NCBI GenBank assembly: GCA_017308255.1
Contig: JAFKFN010000003.1
Location: 62,001-126,000 of the forward strand
From: Altererythrobacter sp.
GTDB taxonomy: Bacteria > Pseudomonadota > Alphaproteobacteria > Sphingomonadales > Sphingomonadaceae
Length of the DNA stretch: 64,000 nucleotides
Direction: 5' to 3'
The notes below the pieces were generated by a model that saw only the letters and a list, made by a program, of their open reading frames with translations, was not told the origin of the DNA and searched no databases. Of the stretch, positions 34,994 through 44,790 are shown piece by piece. The first letter of the stretch is position 1, and the number at the start of each line of letters is the position of its first letter. The translations under genes were made by a program, and so were the position numbers.

Positions 34994-36003
34994 ACCGCCT
35001 GCGCCTGACCCTTGCCGCCGCGCTCACCGCGCTGGGTCTTGCCTTCGCCACGCCCGCCGCGGCCGATGCCGGGCCGGGCCGCTGCACCGGCAGCTTCGTC
35101 AACCCGATCACCGACATTTGCTGGTCGTGCCTGTTTCCGATCTCGGTCGGCGGGCTCGAGATCTGGCCCTCGGACCGGCCCGATCCCGACAACCCCGGCA
35201 GCCCGCTGTGCCTGTGCGGAATCCGTCCCGGCATCGCGATGGGGTTCTGGGAGCCGGTGCGGCTCGCCGACGTCAGCATGAAGCCGTGGTGCTTCGTCAA
35301 CCTCGGCGGGATGAAGCTCGACCCAGGCTTCGACATCGGCTTCCGCTCGATCTCGGGCCCTTCGGCGGTCGGCGGCGCGAGCCAGTACTACTCGAGCTGG
35401 CACGTCCACTGGTACGCCTATCCGCTGATCTACTGGATGGAGATCGTCGCCGATTTCCTGTGCCTCGAGCCGGGCTCGGTCGACATCCTCTACATCAGCG
35501 AGATCGACCCGCTGTGGCAGGACAGCGAGCTCACCGCGATCATCAATCCCGAAGCGGTCCTCTTCGCCAATCCGCTCGCGCTCGCCGCCTGCGCCGCCGA
35601 CTGCGTCTCGGCGACCACCGGCCTGCCGCGCGACGAGCTGTTCTGGTGCGCCGGCTGCCAGGGCTCGATGTACCCGATGAACGGCAACGTCTCGGCCTCG
35701 ATCGGCCACGTCCAGGCCTCGCGGCTGGTGCTCTCGCGCTTCGCCTTCAAGCTCCACCGCGAGCTCGTCGCCTGGGGCACGATGGGCTCCGAGGGCCTGT
35801 GCGGCAAGTACCTGATGCCGGTGATGCGCAAGCAGCAGTACCGCTTCCAGGCCACCAACCCGAGCCCGGCGACGAGCGGTCGCTACGCCTGCCCGCCGGT
35901 TGGCGCCTCGACCACCTTCCAGTCGGCCGGACAGGTCGTCCCCGCGATCGGCGAGGACATGGGTTACCTCGTCTGGCGCAAGCGGAACTGCTGCGCGCTA
36001 TGA
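34990..36003 (+). CDS. traU: T4SS protein TraU
   Basis: A 337-residue periplasmic Cys-rich protein needed for DNA transfer. Signal peptide ends at AAADAG; conserved GSFVNPITDICWSCLFPISV, the LCLCG Cys motif, PWCFVNLGG, and the end motif YLVWRKRNCCAL are all present. Many cysteines imply disulfides made by the DsbC-like protein. Overlaps traW by 4 bp. Confidence 0.93.
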   Translation: MNRLRLTLAAALTALGLAFATPAAADAGPGRCTGSFVNPITDICWSCLFPISVGGLEIWPSDRPDPDNPGSPLCLCGIRPGIAMGFWEPVRLADVSMKPWCFVNLGGMKLDPGFDIGFRSISGPSAVGGASQYYSSWHVHWYAYPLIYWMEIVADFLCLEPGSVDILYISEIDPLWQDSELTAIINPEAVLFANPLALAACAADCVSATTGLPRDELFWCAGCQGSMYPMNGNVSASIGHVQASRLVLSRFAFKLHRELVAWGTMGSEGLCGKYLMPVMRKQQYRFQATNPSPATSGRYACPPVGASTTFQSAGQVVPAIGEDMGYLVWRKRNCCAL

Positions 36004-36758
36004 CCAGAAAGCTCCTCCTCATCCCGCTGCTCCTCGGCCTCACGGCGGGCGGCCTGGCGCTGGCGCAGGGCGCGCCCGACGGCCTCGACCTCGAGGCGAT
36101 CCGCGAACGCGCCGCCGAGCATGAACAGGACGCCGAGGCACTGGCCACCGCGGTGCGCGAGCGGGCGAAAGCCGTCTCGGCCGAGGCGCAGGACACGGCG
36201 GCCGCGGGCGACCGCAACGCGCGAGACTATGCCGCCAGCCTTCCCGCGAAGGCCACAGGCGCGCCCGAGCCGTTCGACTTCGACGCGATGGTCCGAGAAC
36301 GCGCCGAGGCGCAGAAGGCCGGCCTCGGCGAGCGGCCGCGCTTCATCGCCTTCGCCTCGCTGTCGATGCCCGCGCCGGCGCTGAAGGCGCTGGTGCGCGA
36401 CATGGAGCGCGCCGGCGGGATCACCGTGCTGCGCGGCTTTCCGGCGGGCGACGCCAGGCTGTTCCGGGCGAAGCTTGCGGAGATCTTCGACAGTCGCGCC
36501 GAAGCCGGCGGGCTCGGGATCGACCCGCGGCTGTTCCGCGCCTTCTCCGTCCAAGCCGCGCCGAGCTTCGTCATGACCGCGAGCGACTTCGCGCCCTGCG
36601 ACGGGTTCGAGTGCCGCGACGCGGTTCCGCCGCACGACCGGATGAGCGGCAACGTCAGCGTGCGCCAGGTGCTCGAGACCTTCGCCGAGGGCCGCGGCCC
36701 CGGCGCGGCGATGGCCCGGCTTCATCTCGATCGCCTCGAACAGGAGGACCAACCATGA
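36000..36758 (+). CDS. trbC: T4SS pilin-assembly protein TrbC
   Basis: A 252-residue exported protein with signal ALAQGAP, a helical coiled N-terminal half (AIRERAAEHEQDAEALATAV) and the TrbC_Ftype thioredoxin-like half (FIAFASLSMPAPALKALVRD, then GGITVLRGFPAGD). Interacts with TraW in F. Overlaps traU by 4 bp. Confidence 0.9.
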   Translation: MTRKLLLIPLLLGLTAGGLALAQGAPDGLDLEAIRERAAEHEQDAEALATAVRERAKAVSAEAQDTAAAGDRNARDYAASLPAKATGAPEPFDFDAMVRERAEAQKAGLGERPRFIAFASLSMPAPALKALVRDMERAGGITVLRGFPAGDARLFRAKLAEIFDSRAEAGGLGIDPRLFRAFSVQAAPSFVMTASDFAPCDGFECRDAVPPHDRMSGNVSVRQVLETFAEGRGPGAAMARLHLDRLEQEDQP

Positions 36759-38473
36759 CCAGAACCTCGGCGATACTCGCCGCATGCGCCGCGCTGGCGC
36801 TCGCTGGCTCGCTCGCCGCGCAGACGCGCGAGGAAGCGAAGGCCGACGGCAAGGCGTTCGCCGCCGAAGCGGCGCAGAAGGCGCGCGCGGCCGCGACAAA
36901 CGCGCCCGACGCCGGCCGCGTGCCGAACTACGATCCGGCCGGGACGCGCACGCTCGAGGACCTCGCCGACAATCCGGACCGCATCGAGAGCGCGGCGCGC
37001 GCCGCCGCATCAGGGCACGCCGGATACCGCGCGATGCAGGACAGTGTGGCGAGCCGCGCAACCTTCGACCCGGAAACGATCCGCGAGGTGCTCGCGCGCC
37101 CCGACGCGATCGGCGAGAACCCGCTCGACTACACCAGCGGCATGGCGGTGACCGGCAGCCAGGGAAGCTGCGTGCCGCTGCCGCCGGGCTCCGGCTCGGC
37201 CGGAACCTACACCGCGACCTGCAACACCGGCTACACCGCGCGCGAGGAGACGCGGACCTGCCCGGTGACGCTCGAAGCCGAGGTCATGCCGGGCACCGCC
37301 TATGTCTACCGCTGCTCGAGCGATGTCTTCACCGGCGATCTCGAGTGCTCGGTGCTGCCCGCGGAGACCTGCACGCGCACGCGCCGGCTCCCGTTCACCT
37401 GCGTGCAGTGGACCTGGTACGGCGGACGCAAGGTCTGCGCCGAGGCCGTGGGCTCGATGTTCGAGTACACCTGCTCCGCGCCGGTCGCCGGTCTCGAGCC
37501 CGACCGGATCGAGGGCGAGGAGACGGTGGCCACCTCGCGCGACGAGAGCCGCTGCGCCGCCCTCGAGGCGGACGGCACCTGCACCCGCGGCCCCGAGACC
37601 TGCACCGACAGCGATCCCGTCACCCGGATCGTGAACGGGGTGGCGATCACGCAGCCGTGCTGGGCCTGGTCGCGCGAATATACCTGCGCCGCGTTCACCG
37701 AGGCCGAGGACTGCCAGGCGCTCGAGACCACGCCGGGCTGCCGTCTCGTGCGCGAGGACTGCCTCGCCGGCGAGCCGTGCCGGACCTGGGAGCGCGTCTA
37801 CGAATGTCCGCTGCCGGCAAGCGAGAACGGCGGCACGCAATACGTCTGTGATGGCGACGTCTACTGCATCGACGGCTCGTGTGAGACGATCACGCGCGAG
37901 GCCAACAACGAGTTCAGGGACGCGGTCACCGCGCTCCACGCGATGGACGAGGCGCGCGGCCAGTTCGATCCCGAAACGCTGACGCTGTTCCGGGGCACGC
38001 GCAACACCTGCTCGTCGAAGGTGTTCGGCGTGCTCAACTGCTGCAAGGGCAAGGGCTTCCCGCTGATCCCGGGCATCAGCCTGCTCGTGGCGATGGGCTG
38101 CGACCGCGCCGAGGTGCTGCTGCACGAGCGCGACGCACAGGGGCTGTGCGCCTATGTCGGGACCTACTGCTCGGACAGCTTCCTCGGCGCCTGCCTGACC
38201 AAGAAGAAGGTCTACTGCTGCTTCGAATCCAAGCTGTCACGCATCCTGCAGGAGCAGGGGCGAAAGCAGCTGCCCAAGCCGTGGGACAAGCCGAAGGAAG
38301 AGACCTGCGAGGGCTTCACACTCGCCGAGTTCGGCCGGCTCGACCTCTCCCGGATGGATTTCTCCGAAGTCTACGCCGAGTTCACCGAGGCCGCGCGGCT
38401 GCCCGACGAGCTCGAGACCTCGACCCTGATCCAGCAGAAGATCGAGGACTACTACCAGAGGAACGGCCAGTGA
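36755..38473 (+). CDS. traN: Mating-pair stabilisation protein TraN
   Basis: A 572-residue, very Cys-rich outer-membrane protein. Signal peptide ends at SLAAQTRE. Central and C-terminal Cys clusters include LNCCKGKGFPLIPG and KVYCCFESKLSRILQEQGRK, the latter a strong TraN marker. It contacts the recipient surface, so its variable middle may set recipient choice. AGGAGG ribosome site before ATG. Confidence 0.92.
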   Translation: MTRTSAILAACAALALAGSLAAQTREEAKADGKAFAAEAAQKARAAATNAPDAGRVPNYDPAGTRTLEDLADNPDRIESAARAAASGHAGYRAMQDSVASRATFDPETIREVLARPDAIGENPLDYTSGMAVTGSQGSCVPLPPGSGSAGTYTATCNTGYTAREETRTCPVTLEAEVMPGTAYVYRCSSDVFTGDLECSVLPAETCTRTRRLPFTCVQWTWYGGRKVCAEAVGSMFEYTCSAPVAGLEPDRIEGEETVATSRDESRCAALEADGTCTRGPETCTDSDPVTRIVNGVAITQPCWAWSREYTCAAFTEAEDCQALETTPGCRLVREDCLAGEPCRTWERVYECPLPASENGGTQYVCDGDVYCIDGSCETITREANNEFRDAVTALHAMDEARGQFDPETLTLFRGTRNTCSSKVFGVLNCCKGKGFPLIPGISLLVAMGCDRAEVLLHERDAQGLCAYVGTYCSDSFLGACLTKKKVYCCFESKLSRILQEQGRKQLPKPWDKPKEETCEGFTLAEFGRLDLSRMDFSEVYAEFTEAARLPDELETSTLIQQKIEDYYQRNGQ

Positions 38474-39288
38474 GCGGCGCCGGGACCACCTGCCGTCGCG
38501 GCCTTGCGGCGATACTGCTGGCGCTGACGCTGCTCGCCCCGGGCACCGCGACGGCGCAGGAGCGCGCGGCCGATCCGGCCGATGCGCTCTACTGCGAGCA
38601 GCGGCGGCTCGGCTACTGGTTCTACTGCGTGAGACCCGCTCCCGAGGCGGAGCAGCAGGAGGCACAACGACCGGCACTGCCGAGCGCGACCGCGCAGCTC
38701 GATGCGATCACCGCCGAGCTGCGCGAGCTCAAGGCAAAGGCGATCATCGATCCGACGCCGGAGAACGTCACGGCCTACATCCGCTTCCAGCGCGAGCAGC
38801 TCGACCGCGCCTCGCTGTTCTCCGACGTCTGGCAACGCGCGATCTGGCAGGATCCCGAGCTCGACTACACGCTCGAGCGCCCGGTCGGCGCGCTCGCCAA
38901 GAAGCAGTGGCAGGACGCGCGGAGCGCCGAGCGCGACACGGCGATGGCCCGGCTCTCCGAGCGCTACGGGCTGTTCTACTTCTTCGCCCAGACCTGCGGC
39001 GCCTGCGAGGTCATGAGCCCGATCGTCAAGGCGGTCGCCGACCGCTGGCGGCTGACCGTGCGGGCGATCTCGACCGACGGCGGGCCGTCGCGGCACTTCC
39101 CGCACTACCGCGTCGAAAACGGCGAGCGCCCGAAGATGGGCCTCGAGCCCGCAATCACTCCGGCGCTCGTGCTGTGGGACAGCCGCGCCGGCCGGGCGAT
39201 TCCGATCGGCTACGGCGTGCTCTCGGCCGACGAGCTGCAGGACCGCATCTACCTCCTCACCACCAAGGAAGCCGGACATGACTACTAG
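38470..39288 (+). CDS. traF: T4SS thioredoxin-like protein TraF
   Basis: A 272-residue periplasmic protein with signal GTATAQERA, conserved WFYCVRP and a thioredoxin-like fold with CGAC in YFFAQTCGACEVMSPIVKA. In F, TraF lacks the active Cys pair; this version keeps both. GTG start overlapping traN stop. Confidence 0.88.
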   Translation: MSGAGTTCRRGLAAILLALTLLAPGTATAQERAADPADALYCEQRRLGYWFYCVRPAPEAEQQEAQRPALPSATAQLDAITAELRELKAKAIIDPTPENVTAYIRFQREQLDRASLFSDVWQRAIWQDPELDYTLERPVGALAKKQWQDARSAERDTAMARLSERYGLFYFFAQTCGACEVMSPIVKAVADRWRLTVRAISTDGGPSRHFPHYRVENGERPKMGLEPAITPALVLWDSRAGRAIPIGYGVLSADELQDRIYLLTTKEAGHDY

Positions 39289-40714
39289 GATCGCACGAAC
39301 CGCGCTCGGCCTCGCCGCCGCCAGCCTGCTGGCGGCGCAGGCCACGGCCAATGTCGGCGACAGCATGGACCGCTTCATGGACGACATGGGCGGCGCCGCG
39401 AACGTCACCGGGCCGAGCGCCTTCGAGGGCCAGTCGGCCGGCTACTACAGCCTCGGCAACGTCTGGACGCGCTTCCCGCAGAAGACGACCAGCATCGCCA
39501 ACCTGCAGCTGCCGCGCGCGCGGGCCGGCTGCGGCGGGATCGACATCTTCGCCGGCAGCTTCTCGTTCATCAACGCCAGCGAGATGGTCGCGCTGCTCAA
39601 AGCGGTGGCCAACAACGCAGTCGGGTTCGCGTTCAGCCTGGCGATCGACACCGTCTGCCCCGAGTGCTCGAAGATCATGCACGAGTTCAGCCAGAAGGCT
39701 CAGCTCATGAACAACCTCAACATCAACAGCTGCGAGCTGGCGCAGGGGCTGGTCGGCGGAATCTGGCCGCGGGGAGACCTCGCCGACAAGGCGATCTGCG
39801 AGGCGATCGGCAATTCCGAAGGCATCTTCACCGACTACGCCGCGGCCAAGCACGGCTGCGGCACGCGCGGACAGCGCAGCTCGACCACCGAAGGCGCCGG
39901 CGAGGACTACGCCGACGTCAATCCTGCCGTGGCGCGGAACTACACCTGGCACGTGCTCAAGAAGTCGGCCTTCTTCAGTCCCGACGGCACCTTCGACCGC
40001 GAGCTCGCCGAATACGCGATGACGCTGATCGGCACGGTCATCTACGTGCCGCCGAAGGACGAGGAAGCCGGCAAGTTCGTCCCGTTCGGCGGCGACGCGT
40101 CCTCGACGCTGGTCACCGCGCTGCTCGACGGGACGCAGGGCCAGACCGTGCGCGTGCTCGCCTGCGACGAGCCCGACCAGTGCCTCAACCCGACCTTCGA
40201 GACCATGACCCTGGCGAGCGCGCAGGCGATCCGCCCGCGCGTTGCCGCCTCGATCGGCCGGATGGTCGATGCGATCCGCGCCGACACCGCGATCGGCGAG
40301 GCCGAGAAGGAGCTGCTCCAGGTCGCCTCGGTCCCGCTCTACAAGATCCTCACCGTACAGGCGGCCTACGGCCGCGGCATGCCGACCGACGACCGCGACA
40401 CGCTCGCCGAGATCGCCAGCGTCGACCTCCTCTACGCGATCCTCGAACGGATCGTCTCCGAGGCCGGGCGCTCGATGGCGAGCTTCATCGCCGCCGACGA
40501 AGCGAAGCTCAGCCTCTGGCGCGCGCAGGTAAGCGATGTCCGCGCGAGCCTCGCGGAGCGTCAGGCGACCGGGCAGGCCAAGGTTTCGGCGATCATGCAG
40601 ATCATCGAGAAGACCGGGATGATCGAGAACATGCTCGCCGCCTCGATGTCGCCGCAGATGGCCGCGGCGCTCGACTGGTCGCGCGGCATGCAGTCGCGCT
40701 CGATCGTGCCCTGA
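39278..40714 (+). CDS. traH: T4SS protein TraH
   Basis: A 478-residue periplasmic protein: signal ATANVGDS, then DSMDRFMDDMGGAANVTGP and the GCGGIDIFAGSFSFINA block, which are the TraH hallmark. CPECSKIMHEF Cys pair in the middle; C-terminal helices. Needed for pilus extension and mating-pair formation. Confidence 0.93.
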   Translation: MTTRIARTALGLAAASLLAAQATANVGDSMDRFMDDMGGAANVTGPSAFEGQSAGYYSLGNVWTRFPQKTTSIANLQLPRARAGCGGIDIFAGSFSFINASEMVALLKAVANNAVGFAFSLAIDTVCPECSKIMHEFSQKAQLMNNLNINSCELAQGLVGGIWPRGDLADKAICEAIGNSEGIFTDYAAAKHGCGTRGQRSSTTEGAGEDYADVNPAVARNYTWHVLKKSAFFSPDGTFDRELAEYAMTLIGTVIYVPPKDEEAGKFVPFGGDASSTLVTALLDGTQGQTVRVLACDEPDQCLNPTFETMTLASAQAIRPRVAASIGRMVDAIRADTAIGEAEKELLQVASVPLYKILTVQAAYGRGMPTDDRDTLAEIASVDLLYAILERIVSEAGRSMASFIAADEAKLSLWRAQVSDVRASLAERQATGQAKVSAIMQIIEKTGMIENMLAASMSPQMAAALDWSRGMQSRSIVP

Positions 40715-40726
40715 GGACAGCCCGAC

Positions 40727-43432
40727 ATGGTGGAGATCTTCACGGTCGGCGGCGGCGAGTACATCGTCCAGGTCCTCAACGCCGTCGCCGCGTGGACCGG
40801 CGCGGGCGGCTACAAAAGCCTGATCCAGGTCACGATGGTCATGGGGCTGGCGCTCGCGGTCATCGTGCTCGCGTTCAACCAGGACTGGCGCGCGTGGCTC
40901 AACTGGTTCCTCGGCGCGACGCTCATCTACATGTGCCTGATGGTGCCGCGCATGGACGTGCACGTGACCGACCGGGTCAACCCCTCGCTCGCGCCGGCCA
41001 CGGTGGCGAACGTGCCATTGGGCCTCGCGCTGATGGCGAGCTTCACCAGCCAGGTCGGCGATTACCTGACCCGTTCGGCCGAGACCGTGTTCGGCCTGCC
41101 CGACGATCTCGACTATTCGCGCAACGGCATGATCTACGGCGCGCGGCTGCTCGAGGCGACGCGCTCGCTGCGGATCGCCGATCCCGAGTTCGCCGCCAAT
41201 CTCGACGAGCATGTCCGGCAGTGCGTGTTCTACGACCTGCTGCTCGGCCGCTACTCGATGAAGGAGCTCTCCGAGAGCCCTGACGTGTGGGCGACGATCG
41301 CGCCCGGCAGCGCCGCGCGGGCGCAGAAGTTCCTCGCCCGCCAGACCGACGACAGCGTTGCCGCCTCGATCGTCACCTGCCGCGAAGCCTACACCGCGCT
41401 GTCGGGACAGTGGGCGGGCATGATCGACGACATGAGCCTCTCGACCGGCCGCCAGCTCTACCCGCGGCAGACCGCGGCGCTGGCAAGGGCCAAGCTCATG
41501 GCCGACCTGCCGGTCGCCTACCAGTACCTCTCGGGCGTCTCGAAGAGCGCGAGCGACATCTTCCGCCAGGTGCTGACGATCAACGCGATGAACCAGGCGA
41601 TGCACGGCTTTGCCGGTGCCAGCGGCACGAGCAGCGTCGACGTGTTCGCGCAGACCCGCGCCGACATCCAGACCGAGCGGACCTATGCCTCGATCGCGCA
41701 CAACGCGATGAAGTGGGTGCCGGTGCTCAACGTCGTGCTGACCGTGGTGTTCTACGCGCTGTTCCCGGTGCTCTTCCCGCTGTTCCTGATGCCCAAGACC
41801 GGACCGATCGCGCTCAGGGGCTACGTCACCGGGTTCTTCTATCTCGCTGCGTGGGGACCGCTGTTCGTAATCCTCCACATGATCCTCAGCTTCAAGGGCG
41901 CGAGCGATGTCGCCGCCGCCGGCGGCGGCAGCGGTCTGACTCTCGCGACCTTCGCCGGGATGACCGACGTCAACCGCGACATCGGCATTCTTGCGGGCTA
42001 TCTCGTCGCCTCGATCCCGTTTCTCGCCGGCGGCGTCGCCAAGGGGGCGATGGCGATCTCGGGCCACGCGACCTCGTACCTCAACCCGAGCCAGAACGCG
42101 GCCGAGGAAGCCGCGCGCGAGGCGAGCACCGGCAACGTCTCGCTCGGCAATTCGAACCTCGACAACTCGACCGTGTTCTCGCGCCAGTTCGCGCAAGGCG
42201 CACTCAACCCGAGCATCGCCTACGGCGCGCCGCAGACCCGCGGGTTCGGCGACAGCGGCACGCAGACCACGGGCTTTCCGCAGGCCGAGTTCGCCAGCGT
42301 GCCGACCTCGCAGTATCCGTTCACCCCGACGCTGGGACAGGATTTCACGAGCAGGCTGTCGACGCTCGCCAGCACCAGCCGCAGCCAGAGCGAGACCTTC
42401 GCCAACCTCGCCCAGCAGTCGACCACCTCGGCGGTCACCCGGTTCAACGAGATCCGCGATGCCTACACCCGCGCGCAGTCGAGCGAGACGGTCAGCGGCA
42501 CCGGCACCAGCGACAGCATCGGCAACGCCTTCAGCGAAGTCGACAGCGCCTCGCGCAACCTGCAGCAGCAGTTCGGGCTGTCGCGCCGCGCGGCCGACGA
42601 CATCACCGTGTCGTGGTTCCTGAACGGCGATGCAGGACTTGGCATCCAAGGCGAGCGGGGGTCGCTGAAAGGCAACCTAGGCTTGAAGGGAGGTCGTAAC
42701 CAGAGCTGGACCGACAGCGATGTCGGGATTGCTTCCGAAGACCGCAGCCGCATTCTCGGCGCGCTCAGCCAGATCTCCGACAGCCGCAACTGGTCGAGTA
42801 CCCGCGAGGGCTTCCTGCGAGAAACGAGCTCAAGCTCCAGCTCGCAGGTATCGAGCAGCGCCTCCGGCCTGACGACCTCGCTGACCGAAGCGCAAAGCTA
42901 CACAATCGAAGCGCGCCGCGCCGAAGAGCTTGCCAGCCGACTCGAGAACCAGGCGACGTGGTACGCGGGCAACAATGCGGCGGGATCGCTCAACCTCAGC
43001 CAGGCCTACCGCGAGTGGGGTATGGCCGAGATAGAGGCCAATCGCGACTATTACGGACCTGCCCGCTTCGACGACATTGCGTTCCAGATGAGCGCGCAGG
43101 GCCAGCAGCTCCAGTCTCGCTTCGTCGAGTCTTACGCTGACCGGCTCCACGAAGAAATTGCGGACGAGCTTGTGCTGCCCGCTGGCGCGCCAGTGAGGCG
43201 CCCGGACGTGGGCAGCGCTGCGGACGTACGTGGAAGCGTATCAGTCTCCGCCCGCAGCGGAGGGGTGCCAAATTCCGCTGGCCCCGCACGCGAAGAGATC
43301 GCAGCAGAAGTCCGCGATGCTCAGCAGGATGGCAGAGATCGCGTGGATTCGGCAAAGTCCGCGCTCGATCGACAGACCAGTGGTGCGAGAGGCGCCAGCG
43401 CCGAAGCAGCCGATGGCGTGAAGAAGTGGTGA
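40727..43432 (+). CDS. traG: T4SS protein TraG
   Basis: A 901-residue inner-membrane protein. N-terminal part has several helices (LIQVTMVMGLALAVIVLAF; LNVVLTVVFYALFPVLFPLF; a further segment near SFKGASDVAAAG), the rest is a large Ser/Thr/Gln-rich periplasmic domain that in F helps stabilise mating pairs and mediates entry exclusion by TraS. Last gene of the operon; no traS/traT-like exclusion gene is recognised directly after it. Confidence 0.9.
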   Translation: MVEIFTVGGGEYIVQVLNAVAAWTGAGGYKSLIQVTMVMGLALAVIVLAFNQDWRAWLNWFLGATLIYMCLMVPRMDVHVTDRVNPSLAPATVANVPLGLALMASFTSQVGDYLTRSAETVFGLPDDLDYSRNGMIYGARLLEATRSLRIADPEFAANLDEHVRQCVFYDLLLGRYSMKELSESPDVWATIAPGSAARAQKFLARQTDDSVAASIVTCREAYTALSGQWAGMIDDMSLSTGRQLYPRQTAALARAKLMADLPVAYQYLSGVSKSASDIFRQVLTINAMNQAMHGFAGASGTSSVDVFAQTRADIQTERTYASIAHNAMKWVPVLNVVLTVVFYALFPVLFPLFLMPKTGPIALRGYVTGFFYLAAWGPLFVILHMILSFKGASDVAAAGGGSGLTLATFAGMTDVNRDIGILAGYLVASIPFLAGGVAKGAMAISGHATSYLNPSQNAAEEAAREASTGNVSLGNSNLDNSTVFSRQFAQGALNPSIAYGAPQTRGFGDSGTQTTGFPQAEFASVPTSQYPFTPTLGQDFTSRLSTLASTSRSQSETFANLAQQSTTSAVTRFNEIRDAYTRAQSSETVSGTGTSDSIGNAFSEVDSASRNLQQQFGLSRRAADDITVSWFLNGDAGLGIQGERGSLKGNLGLKGGRNQSWTDSDVGIASEDRSRILGALSQISDSRNWSSTREGFLRETSSSSSSQVSSSASGLTTSLTEAQSYTIEARRAEELASRLENQATWYAGNNAAGSLNLSQAYREWGMAEIEANRDYYGPARFDDIAFQMSAQGQQLQSRFVESYADRLHEEIADELVLPAGAPVRRPDVGSAADVRGSVSVSARSGGVPNSAGPAREEIAAEVRDAQQDGRDRVDSAKSALDRQTSGARGASAEAADGVKKW

Positions 43433-43441
43433 GGCGGTCGG

Positions 43442-43651
43442 CTACAGCAGACCGTCGTAGATCACGACATAAATTACGAAGGCTGAAAAGAGCGCCGCGA
43501 AAAGGAGGAGTCCCGCGCGTCCCCACGGATCCGCCCAAGTCTTCTTCCAGGTGTAAGCGGTCAGTCGGTTCTCGGCGATGGCGCGGTCGACCTCGCGAAA
43601 GCCCTGCCAATCGCTCGACGCGTGATCCGGCCCTTGCTTGCGATCGGTCAT
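43442..43651 (-). CDS. Small C-terminally anchored membrane protein
   Basis: A 69-residue protein with one C-terminal helix (LLLFAALFSAFVIYVVIYD) and a hydrophilic N-terminus (TDRKQGPDHASSDWQGF). It is convergent with traG with 9 bp between stops. The ATG at 43651 follows GGAGAGCTGAG. Position right after traG makes an entry-exclusion role conceivable, but that is only an inference. Confidence 0.6.
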   Translation of the reverse strand: MTDRKQGPDHASSDWQGFREVDRAIAENRLTAYTWKKTWADPWGRAGLLLFAALFSAFVIYVVIYDGLL

Positions 43652-43823
43652 CTCAGCTCTCCGGTTGCGCTGCAACGCCGCCATCTCTCCTCTGGACGTG
43701 CGGCAATCTGTCCCTTCCTCATACCCGAATACGTCGATCGAAGCGAGATTGGATGCGGGTTGGCGGAGCCCTGGGCCAGATATCTGTTACAGGCAGCTGA
43801 TGGCGACCGGAACCCGCAACCTT

Positions 43824-44033
43824 TCAGTCCTGACGCAGGACTCCCCGCGCGGGAGCCATTGCCGGCGACCTGCTCAGGTACTTCTCGACCCGCTCGAGCG
43901 TGCGCCGCCGCGGGCGCCGGCCCATCCTCAGATCGAGCACGAACCGCGGATCGCCGACGGCTCTGCGGCCGAAGCGGGTGGCGGAAATTCGGGCTTCCTT
44001 CAGGTGGTTCTCGATGCGGTCCAGCAGCTTCAT
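43824..44033 (-). CDS. Small putative DNA-binding protein
   Basis: A 69-residue basic protein: LLDRIENHLKEARISATRFG, AVGDPRFVLDLRMGRRPRR and a C-terminal helix TLERVEKYL. The layout looks like a short Cro-type HTH. It is divergent from the S24 regulator with an SOS box between them, a layout like a phage cro/cI switch. Family not named with certainty. Confidence 0.65.
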   Translation of the reverse strand: MKLLDRIENHLKEARISATRFGRRAVGDPRFVLDLRMGRRPRRRTLERVEKYLSRSPAMAPARGVLRQD

Positions 44034-44065
44034 CGCACTCGTGCCTCGACTCGGAATTCGCTTGT

Positions 44066-44080
44066 GTTCCCGTTATGTTC
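44066..44080. promoter_or_regulatory. SOS (LexA) box between divergent regulators
   Basis: GTTC-CCGTTAT-GTTC, a perfect fit to the alphaproteobacterial LexA consensus GTTC-N7-GTTC, 32 bp upstream of the small gene's start and 75 bp upstream of the S24 gene. Could also be the S24 protein's own operator. Confidence 0.7.
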
Positions 44081-44154
44081 TTATTAGGAAGATTCCGGTG
44101 AGTCTAGGATGAATCCTACAGACGCTCCGCGGAACGACCGAAGGACGAAGAGGA

Positions 44155-44790
44155 ATGGAGAACGTCAGGGAAGAGCTGGACCGGCTGATCCAGCAGCGCA
44201 ACTACGGCTACGCAGCGATCTCGCGGATGCTCGGCCGCAACGCCAGCTACATTCAGCAGTTCATCAAGCGCGGCTCGCCGAGGAAGCTCGATGACGAGGA
44301 CCGCCGCAAGCTGGCCTCATTCTTCGGTGTCGACGAGCAGACGCTCGGTGGGCCAGCCCTTCCGGTGAACGACGGCCTGGTCGCGATCCCGGTTCTCAAC
44401 ATCGAAGCGTCGGCGGGGTTCGGCGCGGTTGCCGCAAGCGAGAATTCGTTTGCACGCTTCGGGTTCGACGAGCGTTGGCTGCGCAAGCTGACTGGCGCGA
44501 AGAGCGCGAGCCTGTCGATCGTGCGCGTCCTGGGAGACTCGATGGAACCCACGCTCAGCGATGGTGACGAGGTGCTGGTCGACGCCTCGGATCACGCCTC
44601 GCGTTTGCGCGATGGCATCTATGTGCTGCGCTCAGACGATACGCTGGTGGTCAAGCGTATCGCGCTCAAACCCGGAGGTAGGCAGATCACGATCGCCAGC
44701 GATAACCCGGCGTACCCCAGTTGGAGCGATGTCGAGCGCTCTGACGTGCACATCGTCGGTCGAGTGATTTGGTTCGGACGAGCGCTTTGA
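44155..44790 (+). CDS. S24-family CI/LexA-like repressor
   Basis: A 211-residue repressor: N-terminal HTH (YAAISRMLGRNASYIQQFI, about 20-38) and C-terminal S24 peptidase domain with the cleavage Ser in GDSMEPTLSDGDEVLVD (about 128) and Lys in TLVVKRIALKPGG (about 166). An Ala-Gly-type cleavage site may be in SAGFGAVAA. Such proteins self-cleave on RecA-ssDNA, so DNA damage would relieve repression. Possible targets are the divergent small gene and ICE transfer genes. Confidence 0.85.
   Translation: MENVREELDRLIQQRNYGYAAISRMLGRNASYIQQFIKRGSPRKLDDEDRRKLASFFGVDEQTLGGPALPVNDGLVAIPVLNIEASAGFGAVAASENSFARFGFDERWLRKLTGAKSASLSIVRVLGDSMEPTLSDGDEVLVDASDHASRLRDGIYVLRSDDTLVVKRIALKPGGRQITIASDNPAYPSWSDVERSDVHIVGRVIWFGRAL

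Noticed and set aside
39257-42649. 1130-codon minus-strand frame
   Set aside because: Antisense to traH and traG; same GC artefact.
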